This document shows positions 26,259 through 35,151 of a DNA stretch of 64,000 nucleotides, piece by piece; position 1 is the stretch's first letter, and each line of letters begins with the position of its first letter. A model generated the notes under the pieces. The model saw only the letters and a list, made by a program, of their open reading frames with translations, searched no databases and was not told the DNA's origin. The DNA is taken from contig NZ_JALGRP010000006.1 of the NCBI RefSeq assembly GCF_022815605.1, positions 124,001-188,000 on the forward strand, given 5' to 3'. Source of the DNA: Microbacterium sp. VKM Ac-2923. Its GTDB lineage: Bacteria > Actinomycetota > Actinomycetes > Actinomycetales > Microbacteriaceae. The position numbers and the translations under genes were made by a program.

Positions 26259-27049
26259 CCGTGCTCGATCTGCGCGCGGTGTCGACCGCGGTGTTCGGCA
26301 GCGGCGCGAACGGACGCATCCGGTTGACGGGGTGGGATGCCGCGATCCGCGGCGGTCTGTCGACGACGCGCCGCGTCGGCGTGGTGTCGCTGACCCCGGG
26401 CGCCGGCGCCAGCACCGTCGCGCATCAGCTCACGCGGGCGATCGCAGGGCGGCGCAGCGAGCCGGTGCTCGCCGTGGACGTGTCGACCGGCGCCACCGGA
26501 CTCGCCGCTCGTCTCGCCGCAGCCCCCGTACCGCCCGATGAGACCCGAGCCGCGGCCCGGACGACCGCCGAGGCCCTCAGCGGGCTGTCCGAGCAGGACG
26601 GTGTGGTGGCGCTGCGGCCCCGCGACGCCGACGACGCGGTGGGCGCGTGGCTCGGCGAAGCGGCTCCCATCGCCCGCTTCTTCGACGTCGCGATCACCGA
26701 CTTCGGTCCGCGGCATCCGCTCGTCGACCTGGCCGCGTGCGCGGCGCTGTGCGACATCGTCTGCCTCGTGAGCGACGCCCGTCGCGCCGCGGCGGAACAC
26801 GCCCGCTCGGTCGTCGGGGCGGTGCGCGGACTCCCGGAATCGCCGTCGGTCGTGCTCGCTCTCGTCGACCACGGTCGGGAGGGCGACGGGGTGGCCCGCG
26901 CCTTCGCCACCGGCGCCGATCACACGGTGGTGCCGATCCCGTTCGACGCGGGACTCGCGGCGGGCGGGCGCGCGCGACGATCGGCCACCCACCTCGCGGT
27001 CGTGCGACTCGCCGCCGCCGTGGTGGGAGCGACGGGGAGGTCGGAATGA
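26255..27049 (+). CDS. ParA/MinD-like protein with degenerate P-loop (EspI-like)
   Basis: A 264-residue protein with the overall SIMIBI fold order. Where the deviant Walker A should be it reads VGVVSLTPGAGASTVAHQL (about residues 41-59), lacking both the signature and the catalytic lysine. VLAVDVSTGATGLAARL and VAITDFGP mark the next two strands. It is probably not an active ATPase, though it may still bind nucleotide or partners. ParA-like proteins (EspI-type) occur in ESX loci. The start overlaps EccD and the stop overlaps EccC. Confidence 0.65.
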   Translation: MTVLDLRAVSTAVFGSGANGRIRLTGWDAAIRGGLSTTRRVGVVSLTPGAGASTVAHQLTRAIAGRRSEPVLAVDVSTGATGLAARLAAAPVPPDETRAAARTTAEALSGLSEQDGVVALRPRDADDAVGAWLGEAAPIARFFDVAITDFGPRHPLVDLAACAALCDIVCLVSDARRAAAEHARSVVGAVRGLPESPSVVLALVDHGREGDGVARAFATGADHTVVPIPFDAGLAAGGRARRSATHLAVVRLAAAVVGATGRSE

Positions 27050-30000
27050 CCGTCCGCATCGTTCACCGTCCGGCCCGCATCAGCGACGCGGTCGAGCCCG
27101 CTCCCGATGTGATCCTCGCTCCGCCGCCGCCGATCGGCGAGGGCAACACCGGATTCCCGCTGCAGTCGCTGCTGCCGATCGTCGGCAGCCTTTCGTCGAT
27201 CACGATGATCGTGCTGCTGCGCAACAACCCGATCATGGTCGTGGTCGGCGCCGTCATCCTCGTGGTCGCGCTCGTCGGCGGTCTCGGTATGGCCCTCACC
27301 CAGCGCGGCAACGCCGCCCGCCAGCGCCGCGTGCAGCGCGAGCGCTACCTCGACTACCTCGAGGAGACGCGCGATGACGTGCGCCGCACGGCCGACACTC
27401 AACGCAGCAGGGCGCTCGCGCTGCATCCCGCTCCCGGCACGCTCGTCGAGATCGCGGCCGACCCGGCCCGCCGCTGGGAGCGACGCCCAGGGGATGCCGA
27501 CTTCTTGCGCGCACGCATCGGCACCGGCGACCTGCGGGCCGTCGACGTCGCACTGCCGCCCGAGCAGAACCCCGTGCAGCCCTTCGACCCCGTGATGCGC
27601 GAGTCGGCCGAGCGCATGGTGCGCCTGGCCGGGGTCTCACAGGGCATGCCGGCGACGGTCGACCTCGAGCGCGGCGGACAGGTCTCTCTCGTCGGCGCGC
27701 GCAGCGACACCCTGCGCGTCGCCCGTGCCCTCGCGGCGCAGATCGCCGCATTCCACTCCCCCGACGACGTGCACGTCGCCGCCGCGATCGCGTCCGCCGA
27801 GCGGGGCGACTGGCACGGGTTCGACCTGCTCCCGCACGTCGTGGGCGACAGCCCGCCGACCGGTGCCGTCACCGCGCGCCGCATCGCGCCGAGCCTTCCC
27901 GACCTGCTGTCGCTGCTGCGCGACGAGGTGCGCGACCGCGTCGCCACCGCCGCCGCGTCGCGCCGCGCGGGTCGGCGCACGAAGCCCGGCCGCCTGGTGA
28001 TCTTCGTCGATGAGGCCGACCGCGCGGCATCCCCCGTTCCCCGCCTCGATGCCGCGCTCGACCTCGCGGCTCTCGGGGTGACGGTCGTGCACCTCGTCGA
28101 CGACCGGCTCAAGGAACCGACGACGGTCGCCGTCCGCGTCACCGTCGAGGGCGGCGTCGCCACCATCGAGACACCGGGGTCGGGCGAAGCCGCCGTCGGT
28201 GGCATCCGGATCGACGCGTTCACTCCCGCAGCCCTCGAGATCGTCGCTCGGCCCCTGGCGGGGCTGCGCCTGCGTCGCACCTCGGCCGAAGACACCGGAA
28301 CCGCCCTCGCCCCCGACGTGACGCAACTCCTCGGCGTCTCCGACGTGGACGCCATCGACACCACGGCCGTCTGGCGCACCCGCAGCGCGGCGGAGTTCCT
28401 GCGCGTGCCGATCGGCGTCGACGACCGCGGGGCGCCGGTGCTGCTCGACCTGAAGGAATCGGCGCAGCTCGGCATGGGCCCGCACGGGATCTGCATCGGC
28501 GCCACCGGCTCCGGTAAGAGCGAGCTGCTGCGTACGCTCATCCTCGGTCTCGCGCTGACGCACGCGCCCGACGACCTCAGCATGATCCTCGTCGACTACA
28601 AGGGCGGTGCGGCCTTCGCCCCGTTCGCGCGGCTCCCGCACGTCGCCGGCATCATCGACAACCTCGCCGACGACCCCCAGCTCACCGAGCGCGCCCGCGC
28701 CAGCATCCAGGGCGAGGTCGTGCGTCGGCAGCGCCTGTTGAAGGATGCCGGGAACGCGGCATCCATCGGTCACTACCGGCAGATGCGCCGCGACCGCCCG
28801 GAACTCCCCGCCCTGCCGCACCTGTTCCTCGTCATCGACGAGTTCGGCGAGCTGCTCACCGCCGAGCCCGACTTCGTGGAGCTGCTGCTGACCATCGGGC
28901 GCATCGGCCGCTCGATCGGGGTGCACCTGCTGCTGTCCAGCCAGCGCATCGAGGCCGGTCGCCTGCGCGGCCTCGACACCTACCTGTCGTACCGCATCGG
29001 GCTCCGCACCTTCTCGGAGTCGGAGTCGGCCGTGGTGCTCGACACCCCCGACGCGTTCCACCTGCCGGCGATCCCGGGCTTCGGCTACCTCAAGGTCGAC
29101 ACCTCGGTGTACACGCGCTTCCGCGCCGGGTACGTCTCAGGCGCCGTTCCCGACCCCGTCGATTCGGGTCCCCGCCACGACGACGCCCCGCCCGTCCTGG
29201 CTCTGCCCGCTTACGACCTACCCGACGAGACGCCCGACGAGGAGGAGCTCGACAGCGCCGAGCCCGAGACCCCGACGACCGGCCGCACGCTCGTCCAGGC
29301 CGCGACGTCGCAGCTCGCCCGCGGTATCGCGCGCACCCGGCCGGTGTGGCTCCCGCCGCTGCCCCCCGTGCTGACCCTGGGCGGCGTGCTGCCGCAGGCC
29401 GACGGCGCCGGCACGCTCCGTGCGCCGATGGGACTGCTCGACGATCCGTCGACGCAGACGCAGGGGCCGTGGATGCTGGATCTCACGCGCTCGGGCGGAC
29501 ACGTCTCGATCACCGGCGCACCCCAGTCGGGCCGCTCCATGTTCCTGCGCACCCTCGCCGCGTCGCTGGCGTTCACGCACTCGCCGCGCCAGGTCAGCAT
29601 CTACGGCATGGATCTCACCGGCGGCGGTCTCGCGCGCATCGAGCCCTTCCCGCACGTCGGCGGGGTCGCCACCCGCGGCAACCGTGAACGGCTCACACGC
29701 CTGCTGGAAGAACTGACCGGCATGCTCGCCGCGCGCGAGCGCGTGTTCCGCGATCGGAGTCTCGACTCTCTCGCCGACATGCGCCGCCAGCACGCCGCCG
29801 GGCGCCTCCCCGACCTGCCGAGCGCCGACGTCGTGCTGCTCGTCGATGGTCTCGGGGCCCTTCGCCAGGATTTCGAAGACCTCGAGGCGCCGCTCGGCCA
29901 GCTGCTCGAACGCGGCGGGAGTTTCGGCATCCACGTCGTCGTCGCCCTGTCGCGCTGGAACGAACTGCGCATGAACCTGCAGGGCCTCATCGGCACGCGC

Positions 30001-31398
30001 CTCGAGCTCAAGCTCAACGACCCCGCCGATTCGCAGATCGCGCGGAAGCTGTCGACCACCCTGCGCGCCGACGAGCCGGGCCGCGTGCTGACGGATGCCA
30101 AGCTCTTCGCGCAGATCGCGCTGCCGCTGCTCGAAGAGGTCGACGACGGGGACACCGGCGAAGCCCTCGAACAGCTCGCGCGCGAGAGCGCGGCCCGCTG
30201 GGGCGGCCAGGGCGCGGCGCCCATCCGGCTGCTGCCCGAGGTGCTGGACCCCGCCGACCTCCCCGACGCGATCGATGAACCGGATGCCGTGCCCCTGGGC
30301 CTGCGCCAGGACACGATGCAGCCGGTCGCCCTCGACCTCGCCACGCGCGACCCGCATCTGCTCGTGCTGGGTGACAGCCGCTGCGGCAAGACGACGGTGC
30401 TGCGCGGGATCGTGCAGGGCGCGATCGATCGGCACTCCCCCGAGGAACTCGTCGTCGCGCTGATGGACGCCCGCGGAGACCTGGCATCCGAGATCCCCGA
30501 CGCGTATCTCGGCGGGCACGCCTCGTCGGGCCGGCAGGCACGGCTGCTCGCGGAGTCCATCGCCGTCGAGCTCGAGAAGCGGCAGAGCGATCGTGACGCG
30601 GGTCCGCGGATCCTCGTCGTCGCCGACGACTTCGACATCCTGGCCGCCGGCGGCACCGAGCCGTTGCGCCCGCTGCTGCCGTACCTCGCGCCGGCGCGCG
30701 ACCTGCGGCTGAACGTGGTGGTGAGCCGTCCGGTTGCCGGCGCGTCCCGCGCCATGTTCGACCTCGCGCTACAGGGGGTGCGCGACACCGGCGGCACCGC
30801 GCTGATCATGTCGGGCGACCGCTCCGAGGGCGCGCTGCTGCCGAAGCTCTACGCCGAACCGATGATCGCCGGCCGCGGCCGACTCGCCCGCCGCGGCGAC
30901 CGTCCGACCCTCGTGCAGGTGGCGAACTTCGTCGCCGAAGAGGCGCACGACGACCAGCCGGCCGACCGGGACATCGCGTCGATGGATGCCACGACCGCCG
31001 TCGCTGTGGCGGACACCGGCCTGGGAGCGACCGATGCCGGCGTCTCGGTCGACGCGGGGACCACGACGGGCGCCGGGGCCGGCGGAGATGCCGCGGCTCG
31101 GTCCGCAGAGGGCGCCGAGGCGGGTGCCGCATCCGGCACCGTCGTTCCCGAGGTCGAGGACGTCACGCTCCCCGCCGCGCCGACCACCGCGCCCCCGCGC
31201 GGCGACGCCACCGCGCCCGGCAACGCCACCCCGCCCGACGCCACCGCGCCCGGCAACGCCACCGCGCCCGGCGCCACCGTGCCCGGCAACGCCACCCCGC
31301 CCGACGCCACCGCGCCCGGCAACGCCACCCCGCCCGCGACGCCCGACGCCGAAGAACCGCCCCTGACCCGACGGAGGAGGAACCGTGCCCCGCAGTAG
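27046..31398 (+). CDS. eccC: EccC-type FtsK/SpoIIIE ATPase motor of type VII secretion
   Basis: A 1450-residue protein with two membrane helices at about residues 40-85, then three FtsK/SpoIIIE ATPase domains. D1 has Walker A GATGSGKSELL (about 485) and Walker B LFLVIDEFGEL (about 595). D2 has GAPQSGRSMFL (about 823), with Arg in place of the Walker lysine, and VVLLVDGLGAL. D3 has GDSRCGKTTVL (about 1108) and ILVVADDFD. This single-chain form fuses what mycobacteria split as EccCa/EccCb. The last 130 residues are a low-complexity Ala/Pro/Thr/Asn tail from tandem repeats. It overlaps the upstream gene by 4 bp. It drives substrate export, including the WXG100-like pair and probably the toxin. 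Confidence 0.93.
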   Translation: MTVRIVHRPARISDAVEPAPDVILAPPPPIGEGNTGFPLQSLLPIVGSLSSITMIVLLRNNPIMVVVGAVILVVALVGGLGMALTQRGNAARQRRVQRERYLDYLEETRDDVRRTADTQRSRALALHPAPGTLVEIAADPARRWERRPGDADFLRARIGTGDLRAVDVALPPEQNPVQPFDPVMRESAERMVRLAGVSQGMPATVDLERGGQVSLVGARSDTLRVARALAAQIAAFHSPDDVHVAAAIASAERGDWHGFDLLPHVVGDSPPTGAVTARRIAPSLPDLLSLLRDEVRDRVATAAASRRAGRRTKPGRLVIFVDEADRAASPVPRLDAALDLAALGVTVVHLVDDRLKEPTTVAVRVTVEGGVATIETPGSGEAAVGGIRIDAFTPAALEIVARPLAGLRLRRTSAEDTGTALAPDVTQLLGVSDVDAIDTTAVWRTRSAAEFLRVPIGVDDRGAPVLLDLKESAQLGMGPHGICIGATGSGKSELLRTLILGLALTHAPDDLSMILVDYKGGAAFAPFARLPHVAGIIDNLADDPQLTERARASIQGEVVRRQRLLKDAGNAASIGHYRQMRRDRPELPALPHLFLVIDEFGELLTAEPDFVELLLTIGRIGRSIGVHLLLSSQRIEAGRLRGLDTYLSYRIGLRTFSESESAVVLDTPDAFHLPAIPGFGYLKVDTSVYTRFRAGYVSGAVPDPVDSGPRHDDAPPVLALPAYDLPDETPDEEELDSAEPETPTTGRTLVQAATSQLARGIARTRPVWLPPLPPVLTLGGVLPQADGAGTLRAPMGLLDDPSTQTQGPWMLDLTRSGGHVSITGAPQSGRSMFLRTLAASLAFTHSPRQVSIYGMDLTGGGLARIEPFPHVGGVATRGNRERLTRLLEELTGMLAARERVFRDRSLDSLADMRRQHAAGRLPDLPSADVVLLVDGLGALRQDFEDLEAPLGQLLERGGSFGIHVVVALSRWNELRMNLQGLIGTRLELKLNDPADSQIARKLSTTLRADEPGRVLTDAKLFAQIALPLLEEVDDGDTGEALEQLARESAARWGGQGAAPIRLLPEVLDPADLPDAIDEPDAVPLGLRQDTMQPVALDLATRDPHLLVLGDSRCGKTTVLRGIVQGAIDRHSPEELVVALMDARGDLASEIPDAYLGGHASSGRQARLLAESIAVELEKRQSDRDAGPRILVVADDFDILAAGGTEPLRPLLPYLAPARDLRLNVVVSRPVAGASRAMFDLALQGVRDTGGTALIMSGDRSEGALLPKLYAEPMIAGRGRLARRGDRPTLVQVANFVAEEAHDDQPADRDIASMDATTAVAVADTGLGATDAGVSVDAGTTTGAGAGGDAAARSAEGAEAGAASGTVVPEVEDVTLPAAPTTAPPRGDATAPGNATPPDATAPGNATAPGATVPGNATPPDATAPGNATPPATPDAEEPPLTRRRRNRAPQ
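31201..31344 (+). repeat. In-frame minisatellite encoding the EccC tail
   Basis: Units of about 15-30 bp built from GCCACCGCGCCCGGCAAC encode alternating DATAPGNATPP and similar peptides. The array stays in frame and ends shortly before the eccC stop. Confidence 0.8.
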
Positions 31399-31747
31399 CG
31401 TCGCGTTCACCCGCGAGCCGATCGACATCGAGGCGCTGGCCGAGGCCGTCTCCGCCGTGCTCACGCCCGAAGAACTCGCGGCGACCCCGGTGGAGATCCG
31501 CCCGCTCGATGACGGCGCTGCGGCCCAGGTCGTGATGATCGACCGGGTCGTCCTGACCGTGCTGCGCCCGCGTCTCGTCCCCGCGCCCGCGGAGCTCACC
31601 CGCGTCTACGGCGCCGCCGAGGTGCCGGCCGACGCCCGGTGGTCGACCGACTGCTTCACCACCTGGGAGCCCGAGGGCGTCATCGGCCTCCGCCTGGTCG
31701 ACGCGGCCGCCACCGCCCGCGGCGGCACCGCGGTGCACCTGGGCTGA
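31385..31747 (+). CDS. Small protein at the end of the secretion locus
   Basis: A 120-residue soluble protein (PIDIEALAEAVSAVLTPEEL, VVMIDRVVLTVLRPRLV, STDCFTTWEPEGVIGLRLVD) with no recognised domain. GGAGGAACC precedes the GTG at 31385. The start lies inside the last codons of eccC, so it is co-translated with the secretion machine. Its stop is 20 bp from the convergent hydrolase gene. Confidence 0.6.
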   Translation: MPRSSVAFTREPIDIEALAEAVSAVLTPEELAATPVEIRPLDDGAAAQVVMIDRVVLTVLRPRLVPAPAELTRVYGAAEVPADARWSTDCFTTWEPEGVIGLRLVDAAATARGGTAVHLG

Positions 31748-31766
31748 ATCGGCACGCCGACCGACC

Positions 31767-32846
31767 TCACTCCGCCGGCAGCGGTGCGACCTTCGCCAGG
31801 AACGTCAACGTCTCGGCCAGGGCCTGCTGCGCCTCGGGCCGGTCGAGGTGGAACTGGTACTCGTGCGGGAGCGCCGGCTTATGGTCGGCGGGCCAGAACA
31901 GCGTGGTCACGTCGACGTCGAGCTGCCGCAGTCTTTGCGCCATCGGGATGCCCTGGAGCCAGGTCAGACCGTCGCCGTTGCCCCCGCTGATGAAGGTCGG
32001 GGGAAATCCGGATGCCACGAAGTCGATCGTCGACATGGTGGCGCCCGCGCTCTCGACCGACCAGTCCTTCGTCCCCGTGTAGGCCCACAGCGATGACCCG
32101 AAGCCCCACCCGATGAGACCGTTCAGGTCGTCCATCGACCGCACGTCGTAGATACCGCAGTTCAACACCACCCCGGCCAGCTGCGATGCCCTCAACGCCG
32201 GGGTGATGTCGAGCAGTTCGGCGTAGTCGGCGTTGGTGGTGAGCGCGGCGAGCTGACTGGCGAGCTGCGCCCCCGCCGAATCGCCGGCCAGAACGATGCG
32301 GTCCGCATCGGCCGCCAGATCGTCGGCGTTCGCGTCGATGTAGCCCAGCGCGTCGTTGAGCTGCCGCACGGCGGTGGGGTAGACCTGCTCGGGGCCGAGA
32401 CTGTAGTTCAACCCGATCGCGGTGTACCCGCTGTCGGCGAGGATGCGCAAGTAGGGATCGACGTTGGCCGACGACCCCGACACCCAGGCGCCGCCGTGGA
32501 TCCAGACGACGACGGGGCGACTCTCCCCCGCGGCGGCCGTGGTGAACAGGTCGAGGGTCGTGTCGTCGCCGCCCGAGCCGTAGGGCACGCCGAGCTCGGC
32601 GCGCACCGGGGTGTCGGGCACGTGCCGCTGCATCTCGGCGACCGTCTCGGCGCCGTTCTTCTCGAAGACCGCGCGCACGATCATCGCGGCGGGCCACGGG
32701 GTGAACGAGAACACTGCGACGACGACGAGGGCGACGGCCGCGGCGAGGGCGAGGGCCCACGTCAGGCGGCGTCGCCGGCGACGAGGCGGCGGTCCTTCGG
32801 CATCCGGATCCTGCGCGGCCGGCTGCGGTGTCGTTCGTGCTCTCAT
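31767..32846 (-). CDS. Membrane-tethered alpha/beta hydrolase (HSL-type esterase)
   Basis: A 359-residue protein with an N-terminal membrane helix (about 32-52) after a basic segment, so it is probably anchored with the enzyme outside. The oxyanion-hole motif is VVVWIHGGAWVSGS and the nucleophile elbow LAGDSAGAQLASQL; a plausible acid and histidine lie in ISGGNGDG and ADHKPALPHEYQFH. This is the hormone-sensitive-lipase type; the substrate is unknown. The ATG at 32846 has GGGGGGAG six bases upstream, and earlier in-frame starts are unlikely. It converges on the secretion locus. Confidence 0.82.
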   Translation of the reverse strand: MRARTTPQPAAQDPDAEGPPPRRRRRRLTWALALAAAVALVVVAVFSFTPWPAAMIVRAVFEKNGAETVAEMQRHVPDTPVRAELGVPYGSGGDDTTLDLFTTAAAGESRPVVVWIHGGAWVSGSSANVDPYLRILADSGYTAIGLNYSLGPEQVYPTAVRQLNDALGYIDANADDLAADADRIVLAGDSAGAQLASQLAALTTNADYAELLDITPALRASQLAGVVLNCGIYDVRSMDDLNGLIGWGFGSSLWAYTGTKDWSVESAGATMSTIDFVASGFPPTFISGGNGDGLTWLQGIPMAQRLRQLDVDVTTLFWPADHKPALPHEYQFHLDRPEAQQALAETLTFLAKVAPLPAE

Positions 32847-32933
32847 GGCTCCCCCCGGCATCAGTGTGGCAGGGGACGCGACCGGGCGACGCACCGGCGC
32901 CCGCCCGTCCTCGGCGCGGTGCCGGAAACGACG

Positions 32934-32975
32934 GCGACCGGATGCCATGACCCCGAGGTCGTGGCATCCGGTCGC
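32934..32975 (-). terminator. Intrinsic terminator after glyS
   Basis: GCGACCGGATGCCATGAC at 32934-32951 pairs with 32958-32975 over 18 bp with one mismatch and a 6-nt loop, 14 bp past the glyS stop. Confidence 0.75.
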
Positions 32976-32988
32976 GTGTGCGTGGGCG

Positions 32989-34377
32989 TCAGGCTCCGCG
33001 CAGGCGCTCGGCGAGGTAGGCGTGCAGGGCGTCGAGACCGATGCGCTCCTGGCCCATCGTGTCGCGGTCGCGGACCGTCACGGCGTTGTCGTCGAGGGAG
33101 TCGAAGTCGACCGTGACGCAGAACGGGGTGCCGATCTCGTCCTGGCGACGGTAGCGACGGCCGATGGCGCCGGCGTCGTCGAAGTCGATGTTCCAGCCGG
33201 CCGCGCGCAGGGTGTCGGCGACCTCGCGGGCCAGCGGTGACAGCCGCTCGTTGCGCGAGAGCGGCAGCACGGCGACCTTGACGGGCGCGAGGCGCGGGTC
33301 CAGCTTGAGCACCGTGCGGGTGTCAGTGCCGCCCTTGGCGTTGGGCACCTCTTCTTCGCGGTACGCGTCGACGAGGAACGCCATCATCGCGCGGGTCAGT
33401 CCGAACGAGGGCTCGATGACGTAGGGCGTGTACTTCTCGCCCGAAGCCTGATCGAAGAACGTGAGCGACTGACCCGACGCCTCGGAGTGGCTCTTGAGGT
33501 CGTAGTCGGTGCGGTTGGCGACGCCCATGAGCTCGCCCCACTCCTTGCCCGGGAAGCCGAAGCGGTACTCGACGTCGATCGTGCCGGCGGAGTAGTGCGC
33601 GCGGTCGTCTTCGGGCACATCGAAACGCTTCATGTTGTCGGCGTCGATGCCCAGCTCGATGAACCAGTTCCAGCACGCCTCGACCCAGTGCTCGAACCAC
33701 TCGTTCGCCTCGGCGGGCGGGGTGAAGTACTCGATCTCCATCTGCTCGAACTCGCGCGTGCGGAAGATGAAGTTTCCGGGCGTGATCTCGTTGCGGAACG
33801 CCTTGCCGACCTGGCCGACGCCGAACGGGGGCTTGCGACGGGATGCCGTGAGCACGTTCGAGAAGTTCACGAAGATGCCCTGCGCGGTCTCGGGGCGCAG
33901 GAAGTGCAGGCCCGACTCGTCGTCGACGACGCCGAGGTAGGTCTTGACCAGGCCCGAGAACGACTTGGGCTCGGTGTACTGGCCCTTGGTGCCGCAGTTG
34001 GGGCACGGCACGTCGGCGAGACCGTTCTCGGCCTTGCGGTTCTTGCGGGCCTCGAAGTCTTCGATGAGGTTGTCGGCGCGGAAGCGCTTGTGGCAGCTGA
34101 GGCACTCCACCAGCGGGTCGGTGAAGGTGGCGACGTGGCCCGATGCCTCCCACACGCGCTTGGGCAGGATGATGCTGGAGTCCAGGCCCACCATGTCGCC
34201 GCGACCGCGCACGAACGTCTGCCACCACTGGCGGCGGATGTTCTCTTTCAGCTCCGTGCCGAGGGGGCCGTAGTCCCACGCCGAGCGCGAACCGCCGTAG
34301 ATCTCACCGGCCTGGAACACGAACCCGCGATGGCGGGCGAGGGCGATGACCTTATCGAGGCGGGACTGTTCGGCCAC
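32989..34377 (-). CDS. glyS: Glycyl-tRNA synthetase (dimeric alpha-2 type)
   Basis: Charges tRNA(Gly). The 462-residue class II synthetase begins [20 protein letters not shown] with [17 protein letters not shown]. It has a CLSCHKRF...CPNCG zinc pair of the bacterial/eukaryotic dimeric type, motif 2 in [20 protein letters not shown], and the anticodon-binding domain with [17 protein letters not shown]. The ATG at 34377 fits family starts. It is a stand-alone gene followed by a hairpin terminator. Confidence 0.96.
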   Translation of the reverse strand: MAEQSRLDKVIALARHRGFVFQAGEIYGGSRSAWDYGPLGTELKENIRRQWWQTFVRGRGDMVGLDSSIILPKRVWEASGHVATFTDPLVECLSCHKRFRADNLIEDFEARKNRKAENGLADVPCPNCGTKGQYTEPKSFSGLVKTYLGVVDDESGLHFLRPETAQGIFVNFSNVLTASRRKPPFGVGQVGKAFRNEITPGNFIFRTREFEQMEIEYFTPPAEANEWFEHWVEACWNWFIELGIDADNMKRFDVPEDDRAHYSAGTIDVEYRFGFPGKEWGELMGVANRTDYDLKSHSEASGQSLTFFDQASGEKYTPYVIEPSFGLTRAMMAFLVDAYREEEVPNAKGGTDTRTVLKLDPRLAPVKVAVLPLSRNERLSPLAREVADTLRAAGWNIDFDDAGAIGRRYRRQDEIGTPFCVTVDFDSLDDNAVTVRDRDTMGQERIGLDALHAYLAERLRGA

Positions 34378-34434
34378 GGTGGCTCCAATGGTCGCAAAGA
34401 TGTGGGGATCGTGCGCGAGTGCGCGGCATCCAGT

Positions 34435-35151
34435 TTATCGAAGCGGCCCGGCCTCGCCCGGCCCGTTCCCTCCCGCCCGGTCGCGTTCCTTCCGCCAGTT
34501 CTGCAGGTAGGGCATCGAGACGTTGACGGAGTGGGCGGCGAGGGTCGCCCGGGCGGCCGCGGCGAGCGCCTCGGGTGGGGGCACGGAGCCGGCGGGCAGG
34601 TGCGCGATCGGGTACGGGAAGCGGCCTCGGAACATGTCCATCCACAGCAGCACCAGGTCGCCGTCGTCCGGCAGCGTCGCGTGCGTGCGCGACCCGCGCT
34701 CCCGGCGCTCGATCCGCCATCCCGGCCGCAGGTGCGTCGCCGTGTAGTCGGGATCGCTGCCCCACGACCAGCCGCCCCGGCTGCGGACGGGCGTGCCATA
34801 GCCCGACCCGTCGAGGGCGAGCGCGAGCGCGCCGGGCGTCCAGGGCGCCGGAAAGAACGTCGACAGGCTCACCCCGACCGCCAGCGGCGACAACCGCGGA
34901 GCCTCGGTCGCCGCCGGCGGAAGCTCGGCCTCGAGGGCGGCGGCGAGAGCGATGGTCGCAGCCTGCGGGTCGCCCGCGTCGAGCAGCAGCACGAACGTCT
35001 GCAGCGACCGCAGGTAGGTGCGGTGGGCCGCACCATCCGCGAACGGCGGGATCGGGATGCCGTCCACGGCCGGCCGACCCCACGGCACGTCGTCGCGATC
35101 GGTCTCGCCGAGGCCGTGTCGTCCGCCGGCGTCGCGCCCGGTCCGTCTCAC
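34435..35151 (-). CDS. Unknown protein coupled to the MenC-like gene
   Basis: A 238-residue soluble protein with FADGAAHRTYLRSLQTFVLL, SPLAVGVSLSTFFPAPWTPG and VSMPYLQNWRKERDRAGG. I recognise no domain. The GTG at 35151 overlaps the stop of the MenC-like gene (GTGA), so it is expressed with it. A longer frame is open upstream but is antisense-like within menC. Its role may lie in the same amino-acid pathway as the racemase; this is a guess from position. Confidence 0.55.
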   Translation of the reverse strand: MRRTGRDAGGRHGLGETDRDDVPWGRPAVDGIPIPPFADGAAHRTYLRSLQTFVLLLDAGDPQAATIALAAALEAELPPAATEAPRLSPLAVGVSLSTFFPAPWTPGALALALDGSGYGTPVRSRGGWSWGSDPDYTATHLRPGWRIERRERGSRTHATLPDDGDLVLLWMDMFRGRFPYPIAHLPAGSVPPPEALAAAARATLAAHSVNVSMPYLQNWRKERDRAGGNGPGEAGPLR

